From Lentzea flava (lineage in GTDB: Bacteria > Actinomycetota > Actinomycetes > Mycobacteriales > Pseudonocardiaceae), in NCBI RefSeq assembly GCF_014648475.1, contig NZ_BMRE01000005.1, positions 186,001 through 250,000 on the forward strand: a stretch of 64,000 nucleotides of DNA. Direction: 5' to 3'. Both the position numbers and the translations under genes were made by a program. Every line of letters begins with the position of its first letter. Position 1 is the first letter of the stretch. This document shows, one piece after another, positions 34,460 through 42,890 of this stretch. The notes beneath the pieces were generated by a model. That model was not told the DNA's origin. It made no database searches and worked only from the letters and a program-made list of their open reading frames with translations.

Positions 34460-35992
34460 GTGAAAGCCGAGTTCCACGATTCCGCTCTGCGCGACCTCTC
34501 GCCGCTGGACCGCGCGTTGTTCCAGGCGTTCGGCGCCGGACCGATCCGGGTCCCGCCGTTCCACCACGTCCACCACGCGGTCGAGAAACAGGCCGCGCGA
34601 CACCCGGACCTGACCGCCGTGGAGCACCTCGGCGAGTCCATCACCTACGCCGAGCTGAACCGCAGGGCGGAGCTGCTGGCCGAGTTCCTGACCCGCGCTG
34701 GGGTGCGGCCGGGCGAGTGCGTCGGGCTGTTCCTCACCCGGTCGATCTCCATGGTCGTCGGCATTCTCGGCATCCTCAAAGCGGGTGCGGCCTACGTGCC
34801 GCAGGACGTCCGCATCGCCCCGGAAGTCCACTTGCGACACATCGTCCGGACAGCGCGGATCAACTTCGTGCTCACGACCAGCGAGCACCGGTCCAAGTTG
34901 CCGGACAGCCTCGGCACGGTCATCGCGATCGACGAGGTGCCCGACGCCAGCGACTTCCGCCGCACGCCCACCGGGAACGCGAAGATCGCGGCCGTCATCT
35001 TCACCTCCGGTACCACCGGGCGGCCGAACGGCGTGCAGGTCACGCACGCCAACCTGTGCAACGTCCTGCTCACCGCGCCGGGATGCCTCGGCGTCACACC
35101 GGGAACCAGGGTGTCGCAGCTGCTGAACATCGCGTTCGACATGGCGATGTGGGAGATCCTCGGCACGCTCGCCCACGGTGGCACGCTCGTCGTCCGCGGC
35201 AGCGACATCGAGCAGACCGCGAGCACCGTGGACGTCGTGATCGCCACGCCCAGCGTGCTGGCCTCGCTGGATCCCGCAGCGTGTAGCCGGGTTCGCACGG
35301 TCGCCGTCGCCGGCGAACGGTGTCCGCAGGCGCTGGCCGACACCTGGGCGCGCCAGGCCGTCTTCCACAACTCGTGCGGACCCACCGAGGTCACCATCGT
35401 CAACACGGTGCAGCGCTACGAACCCGGCGGTCCGCTGACCATCGGCAAGCCCGTGCCGAACACGACCGTGTACGTGCTCGACGAGAACCTGCGGCCGTGC
35501 CCGATCGGCGAGGTCGGCGAGATGTGGGCGGGCGGCGAGTGCGTCACCGCGGGCTACCTGGGTGATCCTTCGCTGACGGCGGAACGGTATCGGCCCGATC
35601 CGTTCCTGGGTGGCGATCACCTGATGTTCCGCACCCGCGACCTCGGCCGGTGGACGCGCGACGGTCAGCTGGAGCACCACGGCCGCACCGACGACCAGGT
35701 GAAGGTGCGCGGGTTTCGGGTGGAGCTCGACGCCGTGACGTCCGCGCTGGAGCGCGCGGCCGACTGCAGCCGGGCCACGACACTGCTGCACAACGGGACG
35801 CTCGTCGGGTTCATCAGCCCGGCCAGCGCGATGCCGGAACAGGCGCGCAGGGCCGTGGAAGAGCATCTGCCCTACTACTGCGTGCCCACGTTGATCGTGC
35901 CGGTCGACACGCTGCCGACCACCGAGCGCGGCAAGGTGGACCGCAGGGCGCTTCTGTCGCGTTTGGACGGACAGAAGGAAACGGTGGCATGA
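34460..35992 (+). CDS. Stand-alone adenylation enzyme (NRPS-type A domain without carrier)
   Basis: The 510-residue cytosolic protein is an amino-acid or carboxylic-acid activating domain: FTSGTTGRPNG near 181 (A3), NIAFDMAMWEI (A4), HNSCGPTE (A5), MFRTRDLGRW (A7), GRTDDQVKVRGFRVEL (A8) and GKVDRRAL with the catalytic Lys near 490 (A10). There is no carrier, condensation or reductase domain. It would make an acyl-adenylate from an unknown acid. Its stop overlaps the start of the membrane flavoprotein gene (ATGA), so the products are probably made together. GTG start with AAAGGG upstream. Confidence 0.88.
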   Translation: MKAEFHDSALRDLSPLDRALFQAFGAGPIRVPPFHHVHHAVEKQAARHPDLTAVEHLGESITYAELNRRAELLAEFLTRAGVRPGECVGLFLTRSISMVVGILGILKAGAAYVPQDVRIAPEVHLRHIVRTARINFVLTTSEHRSKLPDSLGTVIAIDEVPDASDFRRTPTGNAKIAAVIFTSGTTGRPNGVQVTHANLCNVLLTAPGCLGVTPGTRVSQLLNIAFDMAMWEILGTLAHGGTLVVRGSDIEQTASTVDVVIATPSVLASLDPAACSRVRTVAVAGERCPQALADTWARQAVFHNSCGPTEVTIVNTVQRYEPGGPLTIGKPVPNTTVYVLDENLRPCPIGEVGEMWAGGECVTAGYLGDPSLTAERYRPDPFLGGDHLMFRTRDLGRWTRDGQLEHHGRTDDQVKVRGFRVELDAVTSALERAADCSRATTLLHNGTLVGFISPASAMPEQARRAVEEHLPYYCVPTLIVPVDTLPTTERGKVDRRALLSRLDGQKETVA

Positions 35993-37218
35993 CCTCGGTT
36001 CACGCCATCGCGCTCCCGCCGGCCGACCGCTCGCTGCGCACGATCCTGCGCCGCCGTCCGTTCACCCACCACAACCGGCTCCTGGTCGCCGTCGTGCTGG
36101 TCAACCTCTGCTTCCTCGGCTGGGCGGGTGACTCGGACCGGGTGACCGCGCTGGTCGTCGCCAACCTCACGGTGGCCGCCCTGATCCGGCAGCAGCTCGT
36201 GATCAACCTGCTCTTCAGGCTCGCCACCAGCGCGCCGAAGCACTGGCCGCTGAAGATCCGCTGGACGCTCGGCAAGGTCTACCACTTCGGCGGGATCCAC
36301 GTCGGTGCCGCGATCTGCGCCACCGCCTGGTTCCTCGTCCTCGCCGCCACCACCTCGGGACCACCGTTCGTCCTGGCGCTGACGTGGACGATCATGGCCC
36401 TGCTCGGCGCGCTGGTCGTGCTCGCGCTCCCCCGCCTGCGGGCGAAGCACCACGACCTGTTCGAACGCTCCCACCGGTTCGGCGGGTGGACGGTGCTCGT
36501 GCTGTTCGGCGTGCTGGCGGCGGTGTCGAACCCCGTCTTCCTCTGGCCCCTCGCCCTCGTGGTGGCCAGTGTGGCGTTGCCGTGGCTGCGGCTGCGACGG
36601 GTTCCCGTGCACATCGTCAGCCCCTCACCGCACGTCGCGCTGGTGTCGTTCGACCACGGCGTCACGCCGTTCGCTGGCTCGTCGACGACGGTGAGCCGCA
36701 ACCCGTTGCTGGAGTGGCACTCCTTCGCCAACGTCCCCGCACCGGGCCGCAGCGGCTTCCGGCTCACGATCTCCCGCGCCGGCGACTGGACGGCGAAGTT
36801 CATCGCGGACCAGCCGAGCCACGTGTGGGTCAAGGGCATCCCGACGGCGGGCGTCGGCAACATCGACAAGCTGTTCACCAGGGTCGTGTGGGTCGCGACC
36901 GGCAGCGGCATCGGCCCCTGTCTGCCCCACCTGCTCGCCGGCGACACCCCGTCGGTGCTGGTGTGGTCGACCCGCAGCCCGCGCCGCACCTACGGCGACG
37001 CGCTGGTCGACGAGATCCTCGGCGTGCAGCCCGACGCCGTCGTCTGGGACACCGACACCAGCGGCAAACCCGACCTGGTCGCGCTCGCCTACGACGCCTG
37101 CAGGCGTTTCGACGCGGAGGCGGTCATCTGCATCTCCAACAAACCCACCACCTGGCACGTCGTCGAGGAGCTGGAGGCCAGGGGGATCCCCGCCTACGGC
37201 GCCATCTGGGACTCGTGA
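35989..37218 (+). CDS. Membrane flavoprotein with ferredoxin-reductase-like FAD/NAD domain
   Basis: This 409-residue protein has about six hydrophobic segments in its first 200 residues and a cytosolic reductase domain after them. FAD-binding is suggested by SRNPLLEWHSFANV near 235 and NAD-binding by VATGSGIGPCLPHLL near 305. It lacks the paired His of heme-binding ferric reductases. The nearest described relatives I can recall are fungal TmpA-type membrane flavoproteins, which work with adenylation-domain partners in development; here the adenylation gene is directly upstream with a 4-base overlap. The substrate is unknown. The start at 35989 is fixed by this overlap. Confidence 0.75.
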   Translation: MTSVHAIALPPADRSLRTILRRRPFTHHNRLLVAVVLVNLCFLGWAGDSDRVTALVVANLTVAALIRQQLVINLLFRLATSAPKHWPLKIRWTLGKVYHFGGIHVGAAICATAWFLVLAATTSGPPFVLALTWTIMALLGALVVLALPRLRAKHHDLFERSHRFGGWTVLVLFGVLAAVSNPVFLWPLALVVASVALPWLRLRRVPVHIVSPSPHVALVSFDHGVTPFAGSSTTVSRNPLLEWHSFANVPAPGRSGFRLTISRAGDWTAKFIADQPSHVWVKGIPTAGVGNIDKLFTRVVWVATGSGIGPCLPHLLAGDTPSVLVWSTRSPRRTYGDALVDEILGVQPDAVVWDTDTSGKPDLVALAYDACRRFDAEAVICISNKPTTWHVVEELEARGIPAYGAIWDS

Positions 37219-37228
37219 GGAGACCACT

Positions 37229-38002
37229 GTGGACTATCAGACACTCGTGCTCGACGAGCTCGACGGCGTCCTCACCGTGACGGTGAACCGCCCGGCGGCG
37301 CGCAACGCGTTGTCCGAGCAGACGCTCACCGAGCTGCGCGACCTCTTCACCGGCCTCACCGGTCCGCGCGCGGTTCTGCTCACGGGATCGGAAGGGCCCG
37401 CGTTCATCGCCGGGGCGGACATCCGCGAGATGGCGACGATGACACCGGAGCAGGGCGAGACGTTCGGCGCGCTGGGCCAGGAGGTGACCCGGCGCATCGA
37501 ACAGCTCCCGGTCCCCGTGATCGCGTGCGTCGACGGGTACGCGCTCGGCGGCGGCTGCGAGATGGCGATGGCGTGCGACTTCATCTACGCCACCCGCAAA
37601 GCCGTCTTCGGCCAGCCGGAGGTGCTGCTGGGTCTCATCCCCGGCTTCGGCGGCTGCGTCCGCCTGTTCCGCCGGGTCGGCGTCGCCAAGGCGCGCGAGC
37701 TGATCTACTCGGGCCGTCGCGTCGACGCCGTCGACGCACATCGCCTCGGGCTCGTGAACGAGGTCTTCGACAGCCGCGAGGAGATGTTCGCCGCCGCCCG
37801 GCGCGTGCTCACCGACATCGCCGCCAACTCCCCCGCTGCGGTCTCCGCCTGCAAGTCGGTGATCAACACCGTGGACGGCCTCGGCGTCGCCGAGGGCCTG
37901 CGAGCAGAGCTCGAAGCGTTTCGCCTGGCCTTCACCACCGACGACATGCGCGAGGGCACAGCGGCGTTCCTCGCCAAGCGCACGCCCCGGTTCCGGACCT
38001 AG
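37229..38002 (+). CDS. Crotonase family protein (enoyl-CoA hydratase/isomerase)
   Basis: The 257-residue protein has the crotonase oxyanion motifs FIAGADIREM near 64 and DGYALGGGCEMAMACD near 100, and both usual catalytic glutamates (in GGGCEMA and in QPEVLLGLIPGFGG). It acts on a CoA-, or possibly carrier-, bound acid by hydration, isomerisation or dehydration. It is 10 bases after the flavoprotein gene, with GTG start and TGAGGAG ribosome site. In this operon it probably modifies the acid that the adenylation enzyme activates, but the substrate cannot be read. Confidence 0.88.
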   Translation: MDYQTLVLDELDGVLTVTVNRPAARNALSEQTLTELRDLFTGLTGPRAVLLTGSEGPAFIAGADIREMATMTPEQGETFGALGQEVTRRIEQLPVPVIACVDGYALGGGCEMAMACDFIYATRKAVFGQPEVLLGLIPGFGGCVRLFRRVGVAKARELIYSGRRVDAVDAHRLGLVNEVFDSREEMFAAARRVLTDIAANSPAAVSACKSVINTVDGLGVAEGLRAELEAFRLAFTTDDMREGTAAFLAKRTPRFRT

Positions 38003-38011
38003 GAGTGCGCC

Positions 38012-38521
38012 ATCAACGACGACCACAGCACCCTGCTCCGCGCCCTGCACGACGGCCACGCCGAAGCGCTCTGGCGCTACGCCCTCCGCCTCACCGGCGA
38101 CGAGCAACTGGCGCAGGACGTCGTCCAGGAGGCGTTGCTGCGGGCCTGGCGCAACCCGGACATCCTCGACCAGGGCACCGCGGCCTCCAAGGCGTGGCTC
38201 TACGCCGTGGCGCGCAACTACGCCATCGACGAGTGCCGCAGCGCCCGCGCCCGCTGGGAGGTCGGCTCGGCCCGCCCTCCTGACCGCCCGCGCTCCGACC
38301 ACACCGACAAGACGCTGGACGCCTGGCTCATCGCCGACGCCCTGTCCCAGCTCAAACCCGAGCACAGGGTGGTGATCGTGCGGGCGTACTACCGCGGCGA
38401 GTCGATCGCCGAGCTGGCCGAAGCGCTGGAGGTGCCACCGGGAACGGTGAAGTCCCGCCTGCACTACGGCCTGCGCGCGCTGCGGCTCGCGCTGGAGGAG
38501 AACGGGGTGACCGGGCGGTGA
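38012..38521 (+). CDS. ECF sigma factor, apparent ATC start
   Basis: The 169-residue product has sigma region 2 (LLRALHDGHAEALWRYALRLTGDEQLAQDVVQEA in outline) and region 4 (LKPEHRVVIVRAYYRGESIAEL, VPPGTVKSRLHYG). Region 2 is complete only if translation begins near 38012. In that frame there is no ATG, GTG or TTG before 38135, but an ATC at 38012 lies 6 bases after an AGGAG site that itself starts at the crotonase stop. A TTG start at 38135 would delete most of region 2. ATC is a rare but known start codon. It overlaps the anti-sigma gene by 4 bases. Confidence 0.82.
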   Translation: MNDDHSTLLRALHDGHAEALWRYALRLTGDEQLAQDVVQEALLRAWRNPDILDQGTAASKAWLYAVARNYAIDECRSARARWEVGSARPPDRPRSDHTDKTLDAWLIADALSQLKPEHRVVIVRAYYRGESIAELAEALEVPPGTVKSRLHYGLRALRLALEENGVTGR

Positions 38522-38841
38522 CGTGCCCGTTCCACGAGTGGGACGTGGCCTACGTGCTGGGGTCCCTGTCCCCCGGCGATCGCAAGGCCTACGAACGCCA
38601 CCTCGTCCTGTGCCCTCCCTGCGAACACCAGGTGGGCGGGCTCGCGGGCACGGCGGGGCTGTTGTCCCGCGTGCCCGCCGAGTGGGCGGTGGAGTCGCTC
38701 ACCGCCGCGCCGGAGGTCCCCGCGACGGTCCTGCCGCGGCTGGTGCGGACGGTCAAGCGACGCACCCTGGTGTACTCGGCGACCGCCGTGCTGGTCGCCG
38801 CCGTGATCGGCGCGGTGCTCTCGTTCCTGTTGTGTCCGTGA
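38518..38841 (+). CDS. Zinc-finger anti-sigma factor, membrane-anchored
   Basis: This 107-residue protein begins MTCPFHEWDVAYVLGSLSPGD, shows the zinc anti-sigma motif HLVLCPPC (His-x3-Cys-x2-Cys) near 28-35, and ends in a single membrane segment (about 84-104). It would hold the ECF sigma factor of the preceding gene at the membrane until a signal releases it. The GTG start overlaps the sigma stop (GTGA). The outer part is only a few residues, so the signal is probably sensed in the cytosol or membrane. Confidence 0.88.
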   Translation: MTCPFHEWDVAYVLGSLSPGDRKAYERHLVLCPPCEHQVGGLAGTAGLLSRVPAEWAVESLTAAPEVPATVLPRLVRTVKRRTLVYSATAVLVAAVIGAVLSFLLCP

Positions 38842-38853
38842 GCGTCGCGCAGA

Positions 38854-38882
38854 AAGGGCCCGAGCCGACGGCTCGGGCCCTT
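38854..38882. terminator. Bidirectional terminator
   Basis: AAGGGCCCGAGCC at 38854-38866 pairs perfectly with GGCTCGGGCCCTT at 38870-38882 around a GAC loop. It separates the convergent anti-sigma and cupin genes. Confidence 0.9.
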
Positions 38883-38912
38883 CCCGGCTCTCTCCTGAAA
38901 AGAGCCAGGTTC

Positions 38913-39626
38913 TCAGTCGTGCGGCGACTTCCCCTCGGCGGGATCGTGCACGTCGAGGCGGCCGCACATGCCGAACCGCTGCGGTCCCTCCGCGCGCATC
39001 ACGTGGATGTCGGCCTCCGCGAGGTGGCCGATGTCGCCGCCCCGCAGCAGGTCCAGGTGCTCACCGGTGCGTTCGGCCGAGGCCAGCGCGCCGGAGCGCC
39101 ACCGCTTCTCCCAGTCGTCCAGGACGCCCTGCTTCAGCCGCACGGCGGAGCGGTAGAAGTCGTCCAGCGCGGCGTGATCACCGTCGGCGACCCGGTGCTT
39201 CAGGTCGAGGAACCCTTCGAGGGCCAGATCGCGGCGCCGCCGGACGGACTCCTCGTCGCCTGCCCCGGCGTGCTCGGCGTAGCGCGACGCGTCGGCCAGG
39301 ACCTCGGCCGGGAACGTGAACACCGCGTCTCCTGCCTCCGGCAGGCCGCTGTTCTGCATCACGACGAGGATCCGCAGCTCCTCGTCGTTGACCAGGCGGT
39401 GGATCGTGCCGGGCGTGAACCACGCGACGGTGCCCTCGCGCAGCGGTGTCTCGGCGAACCCGCGGTGGGTCAGCGTCTGCACGCTGCCCCGCCCGCCGAT
39501 CACGTAGTAGCACTCCGCGCAGGTGAGGTGGACGTGCGGCGAGCCTCCGCACACGCCGTCCACCGTCGGCCAGTCGTACACCCGCAGGCCGGAGATGCCG
39601 ATCCCGCCGGGAAACGGCGTCACCAC
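38913..39626 (-). CDS. Cupin protein
   Basis: The 237-residue product has a cupin metal site, PHVHLTCAECYYVIGGRG then GTVAWFTPGTIHRLV, in its first half and a helical C-terminal half. Such cupins are isomerases or sensors for sugar acids; I cannot name the reaction. It is the last gene of the importer operon and starts with GTG at 39626 (or 39623), overlapping the end of the PmoA-like gene, with GGAGG 7 bases upstream. Confidence 0.75.
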   Translation of the reverse strand: MVTPFPGGIGISGLRVYDWPTVDGVCGGSPHVHLTCAECYYVIGGRGSVQTLTHRGFAETPLREGTVAWFTPGTIHRLVNDEELRILVVMQNSGLPEAGDAVFTFPAEVLADASRYAEHAGAGDEESVRRRRDLALEGFLDLKHRVADGDHAALDDFYRSAVRLKQGVLDDWEKRWRSGALASAERTGEHLDLLRGGDIGHLAEADIHVMRAEGPQRFGMCGRLDVHDPAEGKSPHD

Positions 39627-40507
39627 GGGTGTGCCTCCACATAGGACTCCAGACGCTCGCGGTCCCACTCGCCGGAGGCGACCACGAGCCGGTAGCGCAG
39701 CGTCAGCGACTCGCCGGACGCGACCTCGACGGTGTCGAAGAAGGCGAACGACGGGTTGACCGCGGCGAACGGCGTGCTGCGCACGAACCAGTGCGTGTTC
39801 TTGTTGTCGGGGTGGTCGAGGAACAGCAGCGTCGACGCCCTGTCCACCTCGTCGTGCTGGCCGACGAACGCGAGCCACCTGGCGGCCTTGCCCATCATCT
39901 CCTGGCCGGAGCCGCCGTCGGCCGCGATGACGGTGCCGTCGGTGAACGAGCGCGGGCCGCGCCAGAAGAACCCGGTGTAACCCGCGAGCTCGCGGCCGTT
40001 GGTCGTCGGGCTGCCGAAGACCAGCGGCTCCTTGCGCAGGTTCGTCAGCGTGGTGGCGAACTCCAGCGTCCACGCGTCGTCCTCGACGTCGCGCACGGTG
40101 AACGAGCGCCGCTCGTCGACCCAGTGCTGTCCGGCCTCGGTGAACCAGGACAACAGCTCGTCGATCCGCAGGTCGTCCTCGGCGATCGTGAACTCCTCGT
40201 GCCGCATGGTGCCGACGTTCGGCAGCGCCACGTAGCCCTGGTCGCGCACGTACGTGACGCCACCCCAGAAGTTCTCGCCCGACACGTCGGTCGCAGTCAT
40301 CTGGACGCCCTTGTGCCAGCGGTGGTCGTGCGGCCGGAACGCCGTCACCACGTCGCCGGCCAGCGTCCGCACCGGGTGCAGGTAGGGCTTCGGGCCCTCG
40401 AACGCCGGCGTGGACGGCCGGTGGACGTAGGTGAAGAGCTCGACGTCGCCCACCGACACGACGAGCACCTCGTCGTCCTGCCGAGTGATCACCGGGCGTT
40501 CGCCCAT
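39620..40507 (-). CDS. PmoA-like protein (DUF6807)
   Basis: This 295-residue cytosolic protein matches the family loosely named methane oxygenase PmoA, which has nothing to do with methane here: PYLHPVRTLAGDVVTAFRPHDHRWHKGVQ, NFWGGVTYVRDQGY and GYTGFFWRGP in outline. The family usually sits beside Gfo/Idh/MocA dehydrogenases and sugar importers, as it does here, and may act on keto-sugars. The His-rich block FRPHDHRWHKG suggests metal binding. It overlaps the upstream dehydrogenase gene by 19 bases. Confidence 0.75.
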   Translation of the reverse strand: MGERPVITRQDDEVLVVSVGDVELFTYVHRPSTPAFEGPKPYLHPVRTLAGDVVTAFRPHDHRWHKGVQMTATDVSGENFWGGVTYVRDQGYVALPNVGTMRHEEFTIAEDDLRIDELLSWFTEAGQHWVDERRSFTVRDVEDDAWTLEFATTLTNLRKEPLVFGSPTTNGRELAGYTGFFWRGPRSFTDGTVIAADGGSGQEMMGKAARWLAFVGQHDEVDRASTLLFLDHPDNKNTHWFVRSTPFAAVNPSFAFFDTVEVASGESLTLRYRLVVASGEWDRERLESYVEAHPW

Positions 40508-41571
40508 GGGGCACCGATTCCTTCCATCGTCGCGTAGAACGGGCTGTCCGGGCCGATCTGGCCCGCCTTCACCACGGTGCCGGTGAACGCCGAGGCGTAC
40601 AACGCCGCGATGAACTCCATGGTGGTCCTCGTGTCCGCCAGCGTCACCGGTGGCGTCTCATCACTGTCCAGTGCGTCGAGGAACGCCGCCAGCTGACAGC
40701 CGTGGCTACTCACGACCGTGGACTGCTCCTCGTTCCACCGTGCCACCACGTCGTCGTGGCCCGGTGCGGAAGTGACGGTCCAGTGAGCGTCGGTGTAGCC
40801 GTAGAGGTGCTCGACCTCGACCGTGGCGTTCTCGAAGTCGAACCTCAGCTGCGAGGTCTCCCGCGGCGACAGCACCGAGTTGATCACAGAGGCGACCGTG
40901 CCGTCGGCGAAGGTCACCAGCGCCATGGAGAGGTCCTCGGTCTGCACGGCCCGCGACTGCCGGGCCGCGACGGCGCGGATCTCCTGCCACGGGCCGAGGA
41001 CGGACAGCATCAGGTCGAACTGGTGGATGCCGTGGCCCATGGTCGGCCCGCCGCCCTCGCTCTCCCACGTACCGCGCCACGGCACGTCGAAGTAGGCACC
41101 GTCGCGGTACCAGAGGGTGTCGCTCTTGGCCACCAGCGACCGGCCGAGAACGCCGTCGGCGATCAGGCGCCGCAACCGGTGGGCGGCGGGGCCGAAGCGG
41201 TGCTGGAACACCGTGGCGACCCGCCCGGTCGAGCCGCGTTCGGCCGCGATCAGCGTGTCGATCTCGCTCAACGACACCGCGGGAGGCTTCTCCACGAGCA
41301 CGTTCACGTTGGCGGCGAGGCACTCGAGCGCCAGCGGCGTGTGGGAGCGAGGCGGCGTGCACACGTGCACCACGTCCAGCTCCTCCACGTCGAGCAGCGT
41401 CGCGAGCCCGGGGTGCACGCGCGGCACGTTCCACTCCTGGGCGAACGCGGTCGCGCGCTGCTCGTCCACGTCCACCACGGCGACCAGCTCGACGCGATCG
41501 CCCGCCGCCCGCAGCGCCTCGGCGTGGGAGGTGGCGATGGCCCCCGTGCCGACGATGGCCGCGCGCCTCAC
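40489..41571 (-). CDS. Gfo/Idh/MocA family sugar dehydrogenase
   Basis: The 360-residue protein has an N-terminal Rossmann fold (AAIVGTGAIATSHAEAL), the NAD-ribose region CTPPRSHTPLAL, the conserved EKPPAVSL near 95, and a C-terminal beta sheet with GHGIHQFDLMLSVLG carrying the usual catalytic His. It would oxidise an imported sugar or glycoside with NAD(P). The GTG start overlaps the stop of the binding-protein gene by 4 bases. Being linked to DUF6807 and a cupin, it may use the oxidise-then-eliminate chemistry known for some family members; that is inference. Confidence 0.87.
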   Translation of the reverse strand: MRRAAIVGTGAIATSHAEALRAAGDRVELVAVVDVDEQRATAFAQEWNVPRVHPGLATLLDVEELDVVHVCTPPRSHTPLALECLAANVNVLVEKPPAVSLSEIDTLIAAERGSTGRVATVFQHRFGPAAHRLRRLIADGVLGRSLVAKSDTLWYRDGAYFDVPWRGTWESEGGGPTMGHGIHQFDLMLSVLGPWQEIRAVAARQSRAVQTEDLSMALVTFADGTVASVINSVLSPRETSQLRFDFENATVEVEHLYGYTDAHWTVTSAPGHDDVVARWNEEQSTVVSSHGCQLAAFLDALDSDETPPVTLADTRTTMEFIAALYASAFTGTVVKAGQIGPDSPFYATMEGIGAPWANAR

Positions 41572-42875
41572 TTCGCCGCGTCCACTTCGGACTGGACTTC
41601 CCTGATGAACGACGCTGCCGCCGCCTCGGGAGTGGTCCGGCCGAACAACACGTCCTCGGTGTGCCGCTTGAGGATCGCGTCGAGGGTGCTGGCGCCGTTC
41701 GGGGTGATCCTGGGCGGGTCGCTGACGGGCACGGTGTCGAGGTACTCCTTCGCCGCCTTGTCGGTTTCCTTGAGCTGACCGGCGATCGCCTCGCGGATCT
41801 TCAGGTTCGCGGGCACACCGCGTTCGGTCAGCAGGATCTTGGCCGCTTCCTCGTCGTTGGCGAGGAAGCTCACGAACGCCGCCGCCTCCGCGGGGTGCTT
41901 GGACCGCGACGACACCGACCAGAACATCGACGGCTTGTAGTAGGCGCCCGGCCTGCCCTGCGACTCACCCGGCAGCCGCAGCAGCTTCAGCTTCGCGCCG
42001 CTGGCCGCGGTCAGCGCGGTGAGCTGGGTGTTCCACCAGAACCCGAACACCGCGGTGTTGGTGGCGGTCGCGGACTGGTTGAGCCCGGCGGAGGCCTTCT
42101 CGACGGTCACCGACGGCGGCGGCGCGATCCCGGCCTTGGCGAGGTCGGCGATGTAGGTCCAGTACTGCGTCGCGATCTCGGGCGGCAGCACGACCTTGCC
42201 GTCCTTGTCGAACAGCGCCTTGCCCTGCTGCCGCGCCCGGATGCTCAGCCCCGCCGTGTCGTTGATGCCCGGCGACTGCACGCCGAACACCTGGCCGCCG
42301 CCGGCCTTCGACACCTGCTCGCCGATGGCCTTCAGGTCGTCCCACGACCACTTCGTGTCGTCGGGCAGCGGGATGTTGTACTTCGCGAGCAGATCCGTGT
42401 TGACCATGATCGAGTACATGCCGAGACCGACCGGCAGCCCGTACTGCTTGCCGTCGATCGCGCCGGTCGCGAGCGCCTTCTGGTCGAAGTTCGTGGTGTC
42501 GAGGTGCTTCTTGGCCTCGTTGAGGTCCAGCAACGCGCCGCGCTCGGCGTAGGAGGCGATGTACAGCTCGTCCATCTGCATGATGTCCGGCGCGTCGTTG
42601 GCCGCCATGGTGGTGGCGAGGCTGTCCCAGTAGCCGTTCCACTCCTTGAACTCACCCTTGATGGTGATGTTCGGGTGCTTCTTCTGGAACATCTCGATGA
42701 CCTGCTGGGTCCGCTTGTGCCGGTCGTCCGCGCCCCACCAGGTGAAGCGCAGCGTCACCTTCTCCGTCGTCAGGTCTCCCCCGGCGTCGGAACCGGAACC
42801 GCAGGCCGCGAGCAGCGACGCGGTCAGGGACAGCAGGACGGCCAACGCGGTGCGGCGGCGAACACCTCTGAACAT
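41568..42875 (-). CDS. Sugar ABC transporter substrate-binding lipoprotein
   Basis: The 435-residue lipoprotein (lipobox LLAAC, Cys25) has the solute-binding family 1 layout: VTLRFTWWGADDRHKRTQQVI, DAPDIMQMDELYIASY, YGLPVGLGMYSIMVN and a C-terminal helical segment. It binds an oligosaccharide for the two permeases encoded just upstream. The ATG at 42875 follows AAGGAA. The shared operator with the first PL11 operon suggests a rhamnogalacturonan-derived ligand. Confidence 0.9.
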   Translation of the reverse strand: MFRGVRRRTALAVLLSLTASLLAACGSGSDAGGDLTTEKVTLRFTWWGADDRHKRTQQVIEMFQKKHPNITIKGEFKEWNGYWDSLATTMAANDAPDIMQMDELYIASYAERGALLDLNEAKKHLDTTNFDQKALATGAIDGKQYGLPVGLGMYSIMVNTDLLAKYNIPLPDDTKWSWDDLKAIGEQVSKAGGGQVFGVQSPGINDTAGLSIRARQQGKALFDKDGKVVLPPEIATQYWTYIADLAKAGIAPPPSVTVEKASAGLNQSATATNTAVFGFWWNTQLTALTAASGAKLKLLRLPGESQGRPGAYYKPSMFWSVSSRSKHPAEAAAFVSFLANDEEAAKILLTERGVPANLKIREAIAGQLKETDKAAKEYLDTVPVSDPPRITPNGASTLDAILKRHTEDVLFGRTTPEAAAASFIREVQSEVDAAK

Positions 42876-42890
42876 GTCCGTTCCTTTCGG

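Noticed and set aside
34256..34644. GH16 gene starting far upstream in its own frame
   Set aside because: The extension has no ribosome site or signal peptide and is antisense to the adenylation gene.
38135..38521. Sigma factor starting at TTG 38135
   Set aside because: It would remove sigma region 2, which is well encoded upstream in the same frame after a good ribosome site.
39620..40507. Methane or ammonia monooxygenase subunit
   Set aside because: The PmoA label of this family is historical; the protein is soluble and linked to sugar genes.
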